NCBI RefSeq assembly: GCF_002015035.1 | Contig: NZ_MUXY01000001.1 | Span: 249,102 to 313,101 of the forward strand | Direction: 5' to 3' | DNA length: 64,000 nucleotides | From: Haemophilus parahaemolyticus | GTDB lineage: Bacteria > Pseudomonadota > Gammaproteobacteria > Enterobacterales > Pasteurellaceae | Shown: positions 1 to 10,634 of the stretch, in pieces | Layout: each line of letters opens with the position of its first letter | How positions within the stretch are numbered: the first letter of the stretch is position 1 | The notes under the pieces: model-generated | What the model was told of the DNA's origin: nothing | The model's input: the letters and a program-made list of their open reading frames with translations, nothing else | Database searches by the model: none | Made by a program: the position numbers and the translations under genes

Positions 1-1
1 C

Positions 2-664
2 GACTTTAAATTGGAGTTATCCATCGAATTGGCAACAAAAGAGAGCCAAGATGAGATGATGTTAGATACTGATATTTTAGCATCAGACAATACTTTTACT
101 ATTGCACAAAAATTACAAGCTTCCATTACAAGCGTAGTGAATGAAACCATCAATCTGTTGGATTTAAAACAGCTTGATAGCGTGGTAGGTGAGATTAAAA
201 AAGCAGGGCGAGTATTTATTTTTGGTGCGGGATCTTCGGGTGTAACAGCAGAAGATGCCAAAAATAAATTGATGCGAATTGGCATTCCTGTGGATGCAAC
301 GGGTAATAACCACTTTATGTATATGCAAGCTGCGTTGTTGAAAGAGAATGATGTGGCGATCGGCATTAGCCATTCAGGTTATTCGCAAGAAACCGCACAC
401 GCATTAAAAATTGCTCAACAGAATGGAGCAAAGACTGTCGCGATTACGCACAGTTTGCGTTCGCCTGTGACCGAATATGCCGATTATGTGCTTGCCAACG
501 GCAATAAACAAGGCAAATTACAAGGCGATTCGATTAGAACCAAAATCGCCCAACTTTTTGTATTAGATTTAATTTACGCTTTATTGGTGCAGAGTGAAGA
601 AGAACAGGCTGCTAAAATTAAGCAAAAAACCCTCAATGTCATTCTTGAACAACGTGTAAAGTAA
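2..664 (+). CDS. siaR: RpiR-family regulator SiaR, C-terminal part (5' truncated by window)
   Basis: This is the C-terminal part of an RpiR-type transcriptional regulator. The frame is open to the first bases of the window, so the helix-turn-helix N-terminus lies upstream. What remains is a SIS (sugar isomerase) domain, with the phosphosugar-binding motif FGAGSSGVTAEDAKNK and the second loop GISHSGYSQET. In H. influenzae, SiaR sits beside nanA and controls the sialic acid catabolic and transport genes, sensing glucosamine-6-phosphate; the same order here (nanA begins 18 bases downstream) supports that role. An AGGAGA ribosome site before nanA lies just past its stop. DNA binding cannot be assessed because the N-terminus is missing. 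Confidence 0.85.
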   Translation, partial: DFKLELSIELATKESQDEMMLDTDILASDNTFTIAQKLQASITSVVNETINLLDLKQLDSVVGEIKKAGRVFIFGAGSSGVTAEDAKNKLMRIGIPVDATGNNHFMYMQAALLKENDVAIGISHSGYSQETAHALKIAQQNGAKTVAITHSLRSPVTEYADYVLANGNKQGKLQGDSIRTKIAQLFVLDLIYALLVQSEEEQAAKIKQKTLNVILEQRVK

Positions 665-681
665 AAATTTAGGAGAATATT

Positions 682-1563
682 ATGCGTGATTTAAAAGGTA
701 TTTTCAGTGCATTATTAGTGTCATTCAACGAAGATGGCACAATCAATGAAAAAGGTTTACGCCAAATTATTCGCCACAACATCGACAAAATGAAAGTGGA
801 CGGCTTATATGTGGGCGGTTCAACGGGCGAAAACTTTATGCTTTCAACCGAAGAGAAAAAAGAAATTTTCCGTATTGCGAAAGATGAAGCGAAAGATCAA
901 ATTGCGTTAATCGCACAAGTCGGTAGCGTAAACCTAAAAGAAGCGGTGGAATTAGGGAAATATGCCACAGAATTAGGCTACGATAGCTTATCCGCGGTAA
1001 CGCCGTTCTACTACAAATTCAGCTTCCCTGAAATCAAACACTATTACGACACCATCATCGCTGAAACGGGCAATAATATGATTGTGTACTCCATTCCGTT
1101 CTTAACAGGCGTGAATATGGGTATAGAACAATTCGGTGAGCTTTACAAAAACCCGAAAGTATTAGGCGTGAAATTTACTGCAGGCGATTTCTATTTATTA
1201 GAACGCTTGAAAAAAGCTTATCCAAACCACTTAATTTGGGCAGGTTTTGATGAAATGATGTTACCAGCAGCATCACTTGGTGTAGATGGTGCAATTGGTT
1301 CAACCTTTAACGTAAACGGTGTACGTGCTCGTCAAATCTTTGAATTAACTAAAGCGGGTAAACTCAAAGAAGCCTTAGAAATCCAACACGTAACCAATGA
1401 TTTAATCGAAGGTATTTTAGCGAATGGTTTATATTTAACCATCAAAGAATTGCTTAAATTAGAAGGTGTGGAAGCAGGTTATTGCCGTGAGCCAATGACA
1501 TCAAAAGCAACAGAAGAACAAGTTGCAAAAGCAAAAGAATTGAAAGCGAAATTTTTGTCATAA
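682..1563 (+). CDS. nanA: N-acetylneuraminate lyase NanA
   Basis: Cytoplasmic aldolase that cleaves sialic acid (Neu5Ac) to N-acetylmannosamine and pyruvate, the first step of sialic acid catabolism. The 293-residue protein has the family's full length and TIM-barrel motifs: GGSTGENFM (pyruvate carboxylate binding), the catalytic Tyr in MIVYSIPF, and the Schiff-base Lys in [11 protein letters not shown]. The ATG follows an AGGAGA ribosome site and sits 18 bases after siaR, so the two are probably cotranscribed. A REP-like inverted pair lies between it and nagB. Confidence 0.96.
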   Translation: MRDLKGIFSALLVSFNEDGTINEKGLRQIIRHNIDKMKVDGLYVGGSTGENFMLSTEEKKEIFRIAKDEAKDQIALIAQVGSVNLKEAVELGKYATELGYDSLSAVTPFYYKFSFPEIKHYYDTIIAETGNNMIVYSIPFLTGVNMGIEQFGELYKNPKVLGVKFTAGDFYLLERLKKAYPNHLIWAGFDEMMLPAASLGVDGAIGSTFNVNGVRARQIFELTKAGKLKEALEIQHVTNDLIEGILANGLYLTIKELLKLEGVEAGYCREPMTSKATEEQVAKAKELKAKFLS

Positions 1564-1600
1564 AGATAGAAAATTACTGCACTTATCATGATCCTTTGCC

Positions 1601-1661
1601 GTAGGGTGGGCTTTAGCCCACCATATATCCAATAAGATTGGTAGGGTAAAGCCCACCCTAC
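1601..1661. repeat. REP-like palindrome pair between nanA and nagB
   Basis: Two inverted copies of a short palindromic unit. The first (1601-1622) begins GTAGGGTGGGC and is itself a hairpin (GGTGGGCT with AGCCCACC). The second (1641-1661) ends CCCACCCTAC, the reverse complement of the first copy's head. The pair could fold into one long structure and modulate expression between nanA and nagB. Related GC-rich palindromes recur at 2545, 5401, 8493, 10635, 15997 and 31756. Confidence 0.75.
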
Positions 1662-1710
1662 GATATGAATAGGATTATTGATTTGCGGCTAATAATAAAG
1701 GAAGGCTAAT

Positions 1711-2523
1711 ATGCGTTTTATTCCGTTACAAACAGAACAACAAGTAAGCCGATGGGCAGCACAACATATCGTAAATCGTATCAATGATTTCAAACCGACT
1801 ACCGAACGACCTTTCGTATTGGGTTTACCCACTGGTGGTACTCCATTAAAAACTTACCAAGAACTTATCCGACTTCATCAAGCAGGCAAAGTGAGCTTCA
1901 AGCACGTTGTTACTTTCAATATGGACGAATACGTGGGTTTGCCTGTGGAACACCCAGAAAGCTATCACAGCTTTATGTATAACAACTTCTTCAATCACAT
2001 TGATATTCTGCCTGAAAATATCAATATCTTAAACGGCAATACTGATGATCATAATGCAGAATGCCGTCGCTATGAGGAAAAAATTAAATCTTACGGCAAA
2101 ATTCATCTTTTTATGGGCGGGGTTGGTGTGGATGGACACATCGCATTCAACGAGCCTGCCTCATCATTAAGCTCCCGTACTCGTATTAAAACCTTAACGC
2201 AAGATACCTTAATTGCGAACTCTCGTTTCTTTGATAACGACGTGAACAAAGTGCCAAAATATGCACTTACAATTGGCGTGGGTACATTATTAGACGCAGA
2301 AGAAGTGATGATTTTAGCGACAGGTCATCAAAAAGCACTTGCTGTACAAGCGGCGGTGGAAGGTAGTGTAAACCATTTATGGACGGTGAGTGCCTTACAA
2401 ATGCACCGTCATTTCTTGCTAGTCTGTGATGAGCCAGCACAACAAGAGCTAAAAGTGAAAACCGTGAAATACTTTACCGAATTAGAAGGTGCAGTAGCAG
2501 GTACGGATTATCAGGATAAATAG
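1711..2523 (+). CDS. nagB: Glucosamine-6-phosphate deaminase NagB
   Basis: Converts glucosamine-6-phosphate to fructose-6-phosphate and ammonia, delivering sialic acid and GlcNAc carbon to glycolysis. The 270-residue protein matches the hexameric NagB family in length. Visible motifs are [12 protein letters not shown] (phosphate loop), FNMDEYVGL (catalytic Asp region) and [14 protein letters not shown] (active-site His). The start ATG follows AAGGAAGG. It lies after nanA and before nagA in the same direction, matching the H. influenzae order. Confidence 0.96.
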   Translation: MRFIPLQTEQQVSRWAAQHIVNRINDFKPTTERPFVLGLPTGGTPLKTYQELIRLHQAGKVSFKHVVTFNMDEYVGLPVEHPESYHSFMYNNFFNHIDILPENINILNGNTDDHNAECRRYEEKIKSYGKIHLFMGGVGVDGHIAFNEPASSLSSRTRIKTLTQDTLIANSRFFDNDVNKVPKYALTIGVGTLLDAEEVMILATGHQKALAVQAAVEGSVNHLWTVSALQMHRHFLLVCDEPAQQELKVKTVKYFTELEGAVAGTDYQDK

Positions 2524-2544
2524 AGATCTATTCTTCATCTTTAT

Positions 2545-2606
2545 GTAGGGTCGAATTACATTCGCCCTATAATCACAAACAATCACGAGGGCAAATTACC
2601 CCTACG
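2545..2606. repeat. Degenerate REP-like inverted pair between nagB and nagA
   Basis: The segment starts GTAGGGTCGAATTACATTCG and ends with a partly complementary arm (CGAGGGCAAATTACCCCTACG in 2586-2606). It has the same architecture as the pair at 1601-1661 but a more diverged core. It fills most of the nagB-nagA gap. Confidence 0.55.
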
Positions 2607-2646
2607 TTTAAGAGCGTTAAACTGATGTTGATATTAGGAACAGAAT

Positions 2647-4327
<1,681 letters not shown>

Positions 4328-4344
4328 TCTGTATTAGAAAATAA

Positions 4345-4384
4345 AGAAAGGTAAACAGTCTATGATTGTTTACCTTTTCTTTTT
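4345..4384 (+). terminator. Intrinsic terminator of the nan/nag operon
   Basis: Inverted repeat AGAAAGGTAAACA (4345-4357) pairing with TGTTTACCTTTTCT (4367-4380), followed by a T run. It lies just after nanQ and separates the sugar operon from the recombinase/hsd island. Confidence 0.85.
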
Positions 4385-4453
4385 TACTCAAAATAAAAAA
4401 TTTCTTCTATAACTAATCTGCCCAATTCGGGCTATTCAACAAAGGATTTAGTT

Positions 4454-5383
4454 ATGAAAAAAACATTACTTACCCAACAACTTTTTTCTCATTATTTTGC
4501 TGATTGGATTGCGACTTATAAAGAAGGTGCAATTCGCACAGTAACGATGAAAAAATACCACGCAACATTGCATTGGCTAGAAATTCTTGCCCCTAAATTG
4601 CGGATTGGTGATCTTACTCGCATTAGCTATCAAAAGCTCTTAAATGATTATGCACTTGAACACGAACGTCAAACGACGATGGATTTTCATCATCAGCTAA
4701 AAGGGGCAATTTTAGATGCTGTTGATGAGGGGTTAATTGACTCCGATCCTACACGTAAAGCAATCATAAAAGGCAAAGCACCTAAAAATAAAAAGATCAA
4801 ATATCTCAATCAGTTTGAATTGCAAGCCTTACTTAATCATTTGAAACTAGAGCAAACATTGAATTGGGATTGGTTTATATTGTTAGTGGCAAAAACGGGT
4901 ATGCGATTTTCTGAAGCCCTTGCGATTACACCAGAAGATTTTGATTTTTCTCATCAAACTTTGCAAGTGAATAAAACGTGGAATTATAAAGAAAAAGGCG
5001 GCTTTTCACCGACAAAAAATCGTTCTTCGGTACGAAAAATTCAACTTGATTGGCAAACGGTGATTCAATTTTCTCAACTTATTAAAGAATTGCCAACTAA
5101 TAAACCGATCTTCCCCTGTGATATGCCAATTTATAACTCTACGATAAACGGAATATTGGCAAGACTTTGTAAGAAAGCAAACATTTCCACTATCACTATT
5201 CACGGTTTGCGTCATACACATGCCTCTCTTCTGCTTTTTGCTGGGGTCTCCATTGCTAGTGTGGCTCGGCGATTAGGGCATTCCAGTATGACGACAACCC
5301 AACATACCTATTTGCATATTATTCAAGAATTGGAAAACCAAGATACGGATATTGTGATGCGGCATTTGGCAGGATTGTGTTGA
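4454..5383 (+). CDS. Tyrosine site-specific recombinase linked to the hsd locus
   Basis: A 309-residue tyrosine recombinase (phage-integrase family). It has an N-terminal core-binding domain (about residues 10-100) and a C-terminal catalytic domain with all hallmark residues: Arg151 in TGMRFSEAL, His250 and Arg253 in IHGLRHTH, His276 in LGHSS and nucleophile Tyr286 in HTYLHI. No phage structural genes, excisionase or obvious att repeats lie nearby. It faces hsdR and belongs to the same island. Recombinases of this size next to type I hsdS genes are known to rearrange hsdS recognition domains (for example creX/psrA-type enzymes), so DNA shuffling in hsdS is the likeliest role. A simple integrase remnant is the alternative. 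Confidence 0.88.
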   Translation: MKKTLLTQQLFSHYFADWIATYKEGAIRTVTMKKYHATLHWLEILAPKLRIGDLTRISYQKLLNDYALEHERQTTMDFHHQLKGAILDAVDEGLIDSDPTRKAIIKGKAPKNKKIKYLNQFELQALLNHLKLEQTLNWDWFILLVAKTGMRFSEALAITPEDFDFSHQTLQVNKTWNYKEKGGFSPTKNRSSVRKIQLDWQTVIQFSQLIKELPTNKPIFPCDMPIYNSTINGILARLCKKANISTITIHGLRHTHASLLLFAGVSIASVARRLGHSSMTTTQHTYLHIIQELENQDTDIVMRHLAGLC

Positions 5384-5400
5384 TATTTTGTGATGCAACA

Positions 5401-5422
5401 GGGCGGGGATAAACCTCGCCCT
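5401..5422. repeat. REP-like palindrome between recombinase and hsdR
   Basis: GC-rich palindrome, GGGCGGGGATAAACCTCGCC plus two more bases, in the 54-base gap between the convergent recombinase and hsdR. It is a single unit of the family paired at 8493 and 10635 and may act as a bidirectional terminator. Confidence 0.7.
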
Positions 5423-5437
5423 TATATTGATTTAACC

Positions 5438-8400
5438 TTATCTCGCCAAAATAATCCGTTCAATTTCCGTTTTGATTTTGTCACGTAAATAGCCTTTCAG
5501 TTTCAACGCATTAGGTTTTTCGTCGGATTTTTCTTGGCTAAATTGTGCTGTCACCAAATCCATATCAGCGGTTTTTACTAAATTATCTAGCAAACCAAAA
5601 TCTTTCCAGTCATCTTTGCCTAATACGTGATGCGCCTGTAACTTACCGAAACATTCACGATCTAACCCGAATTGGCTAATAAAATTCTGAATTTGGTTGT
5701 GTTCTGCACGCATTCGGTATTGGTCAAGGGTAGCAAAGAAGCTATCCACTTTGGCAAGCTTACCTGTTTTCACATCATCGACGATCTGATCTGCATGCAA
5801 ACGGTCATTTTCACGCAATTGATTAAAGAGCGGTTCAATTCGCTCTTGAATTTCCTCGGCTCTTTTTGTTTCGGCTTGAGCTAATTCATTGATTAATTTC
5901 ATCAAATAATCTTCATCAATCATTGTCGATGTGCCTGAAACCAGATTAGGATCAATCTCAAATTTCGCTTTTTTCACACCTGGTTCGCGGTTAATTTTGT
6001 CTAAATCTGCATAGCGTGCCTGCAATTCACGATATTGTGATTCTGAAAAGATCACTTTCTTTGTTTCTTTTGGGTTATCCCAGGCAAAGCCTTGTTGTCG
6101 AAGTGCAATCATCGTTTTTTCAAACTCATTGAAGAATTTTGCAAATTGCTTTTGGCTTTCTTCATCTTCTGGCAATTGGTAAAAATTTGGCAGAATTTCA
6201 CCGCTTGAAGTATCCACTTTTTCAGGGAAAAGCTGACTTATTTCTTCAAAAGTACGGTTAATTTTCACTATGTTTTCCTCTTTACTCGGCACAAAAAATG
6301 CCCCTGACGCATTTTTATTGGAATAGAGTTTGAATGCCTTTTCAATGTTTTCACTCATTAAAATCGGGCTTCTAAAATATTCAATAATACCGTAAGGTTT
6401 TTGTTCATTCAGCACGCGATTAGTGCGTGAAAATGCTTGAATTAAATTGGCGTAATCTAACACTTTATCCAGATAGAGTGTATTCAAATAAGGGGCATCA
6501 AAGCCGGTTAATAACTGCCAAACTACAATGACCAAATCTAATTGCTGATCGTGATTTTCGGTGGTGATTTTCTTAAATTCATCACGGCGAGCCAAACGAC
6601 GCATTAAATCCTCTTTATATTGCGGAACACTTTCTAAACCAAAATGCGTGCCAAACTGTTGATTATAATGAATAATCGCGTTTTCTAAATCTGAGATATC
6701 TTCAAAACTACCCTCGTTATATTCGCCATTCGGATCATAAATCACCGCAATTTTTAGTCCCAACGGATTATCTTTTAACACCTTAAAATAGCGGTTTGCG
6801 GATTTAATATCATTTACCGCCAGCATGGCAGAAAATTGGCGGTTGTAAGAATTTTGTTCCCAACAATCTAAAATGTAGCTAGAAACCTGCTGCACCCATT
6901 TTTCTTTTTCATAGAGTGATTTGGATAGCTCTTGTTCGATTTCCAAATCGCTCACTTTTTTCTTATCTAAATAATCACGATAGACTTCACCCATTGAAGG
7001 ATCTTTCCATTTCGCTACCCCATTACGCAGTGTGCAAAGTGGAATCGGGTAATTTTTTCGCACATCAAAGCCCAACACGTTTTTATCAAAAATTCCGTCT
7101 GCGACAGAATAAACATGCAACGGATTGCCAAATAGATCCGCGGTTTTGGTGCCTTTATTGTTATCATCAAAAATTGGCGTGCCGGTAAAACCAAACCATA
7201 CCGCTGTTGGATAATTTTCGCGAATGCGAATCAGCATTTCACCTGCGGTAGAACGGTGTGCCTCGTCTACAATAAACACAATATTCGTGTTTTCTAGTTT
7301 TTTCTGTTTGCCTTTTTCTGCCACAATCGCCATTTTTTGAATGCTGGTTACAATCAACTTCTGATGCGGATCTAAAAGTGCGGTTAATAATTTGCCTGAA
7401 TTTTTTGTCGCAGTAATTTCCTCTTCATCATCAACGAAGCCCGAATATTCTGTTACCGTTTGCTTCACTAATTCATTACGATCTGCCAGAAAAACAACTT
7501 TATCCACATTGACTAATTGGCTTGCTAATTCAGCTGTTTTAAATGACGTCATTGTTTTGCCTGAACCTGTGGTATGCCAAATATAACCGCCTAAAATATC
7601 TTGTGCTGAACCATTAAATTGCGATTTATGCAAACGAGCCAAAATATTTTCCACTGCGTAAATTTGGTAAGAACGCAACACCTTCAAAATGCCTTTAGGC
7701 TTATCAGCGATGGTGTAAAGCGACATCAATTTATGCCCCATCGGCACACGCAATGCGTGCTTAATAAATTGGCTACTTTCTTGAATCGGCTGATTAGTTT
7801 TCTCATCTGCCCAGCCAAAACAGAAAGTGTAATTAAAACTACGGTAATCCGTTGGGCGAGCAAAATAACGCGATTCACTGCCGTTTAAAATCCCAAAAAT
7901 CTGCACTAATGAATAAAATCCGCCAAAATCGCCATTGCCCATATAATCACGAATTTGCCAATAGGCTTGTTCAATAGAAACACCTTCACGCTTTAATTCC
8001 AAATGAATCACAGGAATCCCAGAAATGAGAAGTGTCACATCAAAACGATGATCTTGCCCTGTAGCACGGTTTTTCTTACGCGTAATCTGATTGACTACTT
8101 CATAACTATTTTTCCCGCCAGCGACATCGTGAGACCAAAAACATTCCAAAATTAAATCACTTTTTTGCCCATTAATTTCGCGACTGATGATTACCTGCCC
8201 AGTGGACAGAAAACGTGCTGCCTCAAGCGGTGAATTTATTGCAAAAACTTGCGATTTTATTTGTTCAAACTCTTCATCGGTGAGAGGCGTATCTTTTAAA
8301 CGTTCCACATTTTGCCGATTTAAAACTTCACGCCAGTTGGATAATAATTTTTCTTCTGTGCCGTGGCTTAAATCAGGACGATAATGCCAACCGTTATCGT

Positions 8401-8455
8401 CAAGGGATTTAATGATTTCCTTTTCAAAGGCGAGTTCGGATAGGGATTTTTGCAT
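5438..8455 (-). CDS. hsdR: Type I restriction endonuclease subunit HsdR
   Basis: Motor and nuclease subunit of a type I restriction-modification complex, which translocates and cuts unmethylated foreign DNA. The 1005-residue protein is full length. The N-terminal PD-(D/E)xK nuclease is visible as Asp139 and Glu153-Leu-Lys155 (LELKREG). The SF2 motor follows with Walker A GSGKT at 297-301 and DEAH at 397-400, then a helicase C-domain with QAFSRTNR (motif VI) and a helical C-terminal region. It is transcribed in the same direction as hsdM and hsdS but lies downstream of them, separated by an inverted REP-like pair. No frame break is seen, so restriction is probably functional. Confidence 0.96.
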   Translation of the reverse strand: MQKSLSELAFEKEIIKSLDDNGWHYRPDLSHGTEEKLLSNWREVLNRQNVERLKDTPLTDEEFEQIKSQVFAINSPLEAARFLSTGQVIISREINGQKSDLILECFWSHDVAGGKNSYEVVNQITRKKNRATGQDHRFDVTLLISGIPVIHLELKREGVSIEQAYWQIRDYMGNGDFGGFYSLVQIFGILNGSESRYFARPTDYRSFNYTFCFGWADEKTNQPIQESSQFIKHALRVPMGHKLMSLYTIADKPKGILKVLRSYQIYAVENILARLHKSQFNGSAQDILGGYIWHTTGSGKTMTSFKTAELASQLVNVDKVVFLADRNELVKQTVTEYSGFVDDEEEITATKNSGKLLTALLDPHQKLIVTSIQKMAIVAEKGKQKKLENTNIVFIVDEAHRSTAGEMLIRIRENYPTAVWFGFTGTPIFDDNNKGTKTADLFGNPLHVYSVADGIFDKNVLGFDVRKNYPIPLCTLRNGVAKWKDPSMGEVYRDYLDKKKVSDLEIEQELSKSLYEKEKWVQQVSSYILDCWEQNSYNRQFSAMLAVNDIKSANRYFKVLKDNPLGLKIAVIYDPNGEYNEGSFEDISDLENAIIHYNQQFGTHFGLESVPQYKEDLMRRLARRDEFKKITTENHDQQLDLVIVVWQLLTGFDAPYLNTLYLDKVLDYANLIQAFSRTNRVLNEQKPYGIIEYFRSPILMSENIEKAFKLYSNKNASGAFFVPSKEENIVKINRTFEEISQLFPEKVDTSSGEILPNFYQLPEDEESQKQFAKFFNEFEKTMIALRQQGFAWDNPKETKKVIFSESQYRELQARYADLDKINREPGVKKAKFEIDPNLVSGTSTMIDEDYLMKLINELAQAETKRAEEIQERIEPLFNQLRENDRLHADQIVDDVKTGKLAKVDSFFATLDQYRMRAEHNQIQNFISQFGLDRECFGKLQAHHVLGKDDWKDFGLLDNLVKTADMDLVTAQFSQEKSDEKPNALKLKGYLRDKIKTEIERIILAR

Positions 8456-8492
8456 GGGAGATCCTGTTTAAAAATATTTATTGATGTTAAAA

Positions 8493-8589
8493 GGGCGAGA
8501 ATAAACCCCGCCCCTACGAGGGGTCATTATTTATATAAGTTTTATACGTGCGAATATATATCCATAGGGGCGGGGTTTATCCCTGCCCA
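8493..8589. repeat. Inverted REP-like pair between hsdR and the silent hsdS cassette
   Basis: Two GC-rich palindromic units in opposite orientation (about 8493-8520 and 8563-8589), sharing the core CCCCGCCCCTA / TAGGGGCGGGG, separated by an AT-rich spacer. Same family as the pair at 10635-10727. It occupies most of the gap just upstream of hsdR. Confidence 0.8.
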
Positions 8590-8604
8590 TCCTCCAAAAT
8601 TGTA

Positions 8605-9186
8605 TCATTCCACGAACATTTTTTCCAAACAAGCGGCTTTAATCTGCTGATATTTTGCAAGTTCTTTCTGATGAAGAGCGATAGTGTCGTCAAGTTGTTT
8701 GAAGAAGTTACCGATTTGGATTTGTTCTTTTAGTGTAGGAACAGAGACCACTATTTTAGCAATCGTTGGATATTTCAAATTCCAAGTATCAGATGTTAAT
8801 CCTTGAGAGTTCACTTTAAAAATTTCTAACATACGTTCTAATTTGAAATAGTATGAAAAAAATGTTGATGAAATATCTTTATTTGGTATTAAAACTGTAT
8901 ATGCAGGACTTAAAATACCTCTAAATGTTGATTCTCCACTAGAGCCTTGCCACATTCTCATTGAGTTATATGCAATATCTCCAATCTCAACTTTCTTATA
9001 ATTTGATTTATCTTTACTAGAGTTATCTTTTCTATCTAAGTCACTAGCTTTAATAACTCCAGAATTCATTGTAACAGATATTAATTCGCCTATTGAGGAT
9101 CTTTCAGTTCTTTCATTAAAGCATTCCCCCAACTTTCGCTGTTCCCAAGTTATTGTATTGAATATAAAAGGCAGGAAAATTAATCT
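8605..9186 (-). pseudogene. hsdS: Silent/start-less hsdS cassette with an alternative recognition domain
   Basis: This open frame encodes one HsdS target recognition domain plus the conserved helical C-terminal region (KQLDDTIALHQKELAKYQQIK) and a normal stop. It has no credible start: the frame opens at 9186 after a TAA and enters HsdS homology at ITWEQRKLGE; only an internal TTG at 9132 is available. It therefore looks like the 3' half of an hsdS gene kept as a donor cassette. Its recognition domain (GECFNERTERSSIGE onward, about 150 residues) differs from that of the intact hsdS. It shares boundary sequences with the active gene: an 18-base identical block at 9131-9148 and a 26-base identical block at 8669-8694. 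A dead remnant is the alternative. Confidence 0.8.
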
Positions 9187-9296
9187 TTAAAAATCAATAG
9201 ATTACAATCCTCTCTCATACCGTTAACATAGACAAAAATAAGTTTAAATCACACTTTCTCTTGCCAAAAACAAAATCAACCCAACAGATAAAAAAG

Positions 9297-9348
9297 AGCG
9301 GTTATTTTTAACAGAGATTTTGCAAATCTATATCAAAATATAACCGCT
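9297..9348 (-). terminator. Nested hairpin after hsdS, built from uptake-signal-like arms
   Basis: Outer stem AGCGGTTAT (9297-9305) with ATAACCGCT (9340-9348) and an inner stem AGATTT/AAATCT (9315-9329). On the minus strand the hairpin is followed by a T-rich run. The outer arms resemble inverted uptake-signal cores, which in Pasteurellaceae often double as terminators. It probably ends hsdMS transcription before the silent cassette. Confidence 0.65.
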
Positions 9349-9375
9349 ATTATTACTTTAAATTTATATTTTCGA

Positions 9376-10614
9376 TTAAATAAACATCTTTTCTAAATAA
9401 GATTGTTTAATTTTTTTGTATTTTTCCACTTCTCGTTGATGAAGAGCGATAGTGTCGTCAAGCTGTTTGAAGAAGTTGCCGATTTGGGTTTGTTCTTCAA
9501 GTGAGGGGAACATAATAGGCATTTTTTCAAAAAGACTATCCTTTATTGATAATCGATCTGCTCTTGCTCCAGTATCTCCATTTAACTTCATGTAATCATG
9601 CCATTTTGTTGTTTCAAAGAATGTTTCTAAGAAACGATGATCAACTCCAGATGTTCTAAATACATAATAAAGTGGCGACATCACACCTGTTCTGCCTAAT
9701 TTATTTCGTCTTATCGGTCCGACTGGTGCAAAATTAGAAATTCTAGGGTTATAGATAAAATCATTATTTTTAACAATGTAGTAATTATTAATATTCTCTG
9801 AATTTGAAATATCCTTATCAAAAAAGTCTCTTTGCGAAATTACACCTAACTCAGCGGAATTTGTGAATGTTTCCCAAAATTCATTATTTACATTTTTATC
9901 AATAACTTTTATTGATATTTCATTTAACTTTCGCTGTTCCCAAGCGTCCGTAAAATTAGGGAAACGAAGCTCTGGATATAGCTCATTTTCCTTTGGAAAC
10001 ATCTTTTCTAAGTACGAAATCTTCAATTTTTGGTACTTTTCTAACGTTCTTTGATGAAGAGCGATAGTGTCGTCAAGCTGTTTGAAGAAGTTGCCGATTT
10101 GGGTTTGTTCTTCAAGTGAGGGGAACATAATAGGCATTTTTTCAAAAAGACTATCCTTTATTGATAATCGATCTGCTCTTGCTCCAGTATCTCCATTTAA
10201 CTTCATGTAATCATGCCATTTTGTTGTTTCAAAGAATGTTTCTAAGAAACGATGATCAACTCCAGATGTTCTAAATACATAATAAAGTGGCGACATCACA
10301 CCTGTTCTGCCTAATTTATTTCGTCTTATCGGTCCGACTGGTGCAAAATTAGAAATTCTAGGGTTATAGATAAAATCATTATTTTTAACAATGTAGTAAT
10401 TATTAATATTCTCTGAATTTGAAATATCCTTATCAAAAAAGTCTCTTTGCGAAATTACACCTAACTCAGCGGAATTTGTGAATGTTTCCCAAAATTCATT
10501 ATTTACATTTTTATCAATAACTTTTATTGATATTTCATTTAACTTTCGCTGTTCCCAATCATCAGTAAATCCAGCAAATCTTATCTCGGGTTGTAATTTT
10601 TTATGTTCTGTCAT
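9376..10614 (-). CDS. hsdS: Type I specificity subunit HsdS with two identical recognition domains
   Basis: DNA-recognition subunit of the type I system. The 412-residue protein has the usual two target recognition domains (TRDs) separated by conserved helical spacers. Here the two TRDs are the same: the stretch from EQRKLNEIS through DDTIALHQR occurs twice, and the underlying DNA (9436-9943 and 10051-10558) is identical over 508 bases with a 615-base period. HsdS halves normally differ and read different half-sites; identical halves predict a palindromic split target. I chose ATG 10614 (MTEHKKLQPE) with GGAG upstream; a longer frame to 10698 reads through a REP-like repeat. Spacers at the middle (EKYQKLKISYLEKMF) and end (EKYKKIKQSYLEKMF) are similar but not identical. 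Confidence 0.93.
   Translation of the reverse strand: MTEHKKLQPEIRFAGFTDDWEQRKLNEISIKVIDKNVNNEFWETFTNSAELGVISQRDFFDKDISNSENINNYYIVKNNDFIYNPRISNFAPVGPIRRNKLGRTGVMSPLYYVFRTSGVDHRFLETFFETTKWHDYMKLNGDTGARADRLSIKDSLFEKMPIMFPSLEEQTQIGNFFKQLDDTIALHQRTLEKYQKLKISYLEKMFPKENELYPELRFPNFTDAWEQRKLNEISIKVIDKNVNNEFWETFTNSAELGVISQRDFFDKDISNSENINNYYIVKNNDFIYNPRISNFAPVGPIRRNKLGRTGVMSPLYYVFRTSGVDHRFLETFFETTKWHDYMKLNGDTGARADRLSIKDSLFEKMPIMFPSLEEQTQIGNFFKQLDDTIALHQREVEKYKKIKQSYLEKMFI
9436..9943. repeat. 508-bp direct repeat, copy 1 (C-terminal TRD of hsdS)
   Basis: Base-for-base identical, by my reading, to 10051-10558. It covers the complete second TRD and the first part of the following conserved helix of hsdS. 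Its ends coincide with sequences also present in the silent cassette (the WEQRKL-coding block and the LDDTIALHQ-coding block). Confidence 0.95.
10051..10558. repeat. 508-bp direct repeat, copy 2 (N-terminal TRD of hsdS)
   Basis: Second copy of the 9436-9943 repeat, in the same orientation, 615 bases away (205 codons, in frame). Recombination between copies would delete or expand exactly one TRD plus spacer without a frameshift. Confidence 0.95.
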
Positions 10615-10634
10615 TTTTTTATTTTCTCCGATCC

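Noticed and set aside
4454..5383. Prophage or integrative element integrase
   Set aside because: No phage, conjugation, excisionase or att-like direct repeats were seen within the window; the hsd context suggests a local recombinase. It remains the fallback explanation.
8450..8733. Small plus-strand open frames between hsdR and the hsdS cassette
   Set aside because: They overlap the REP-like pair and the antisense of the hsdS cassette; no homology or ribosome site.
9436..10558. CRISPR or simple tandem repeat
   Set aside because: The two long direct repeats are coding TRDs within one HsdS frame; no short regularly spaced repeats are present here or elsewhere.
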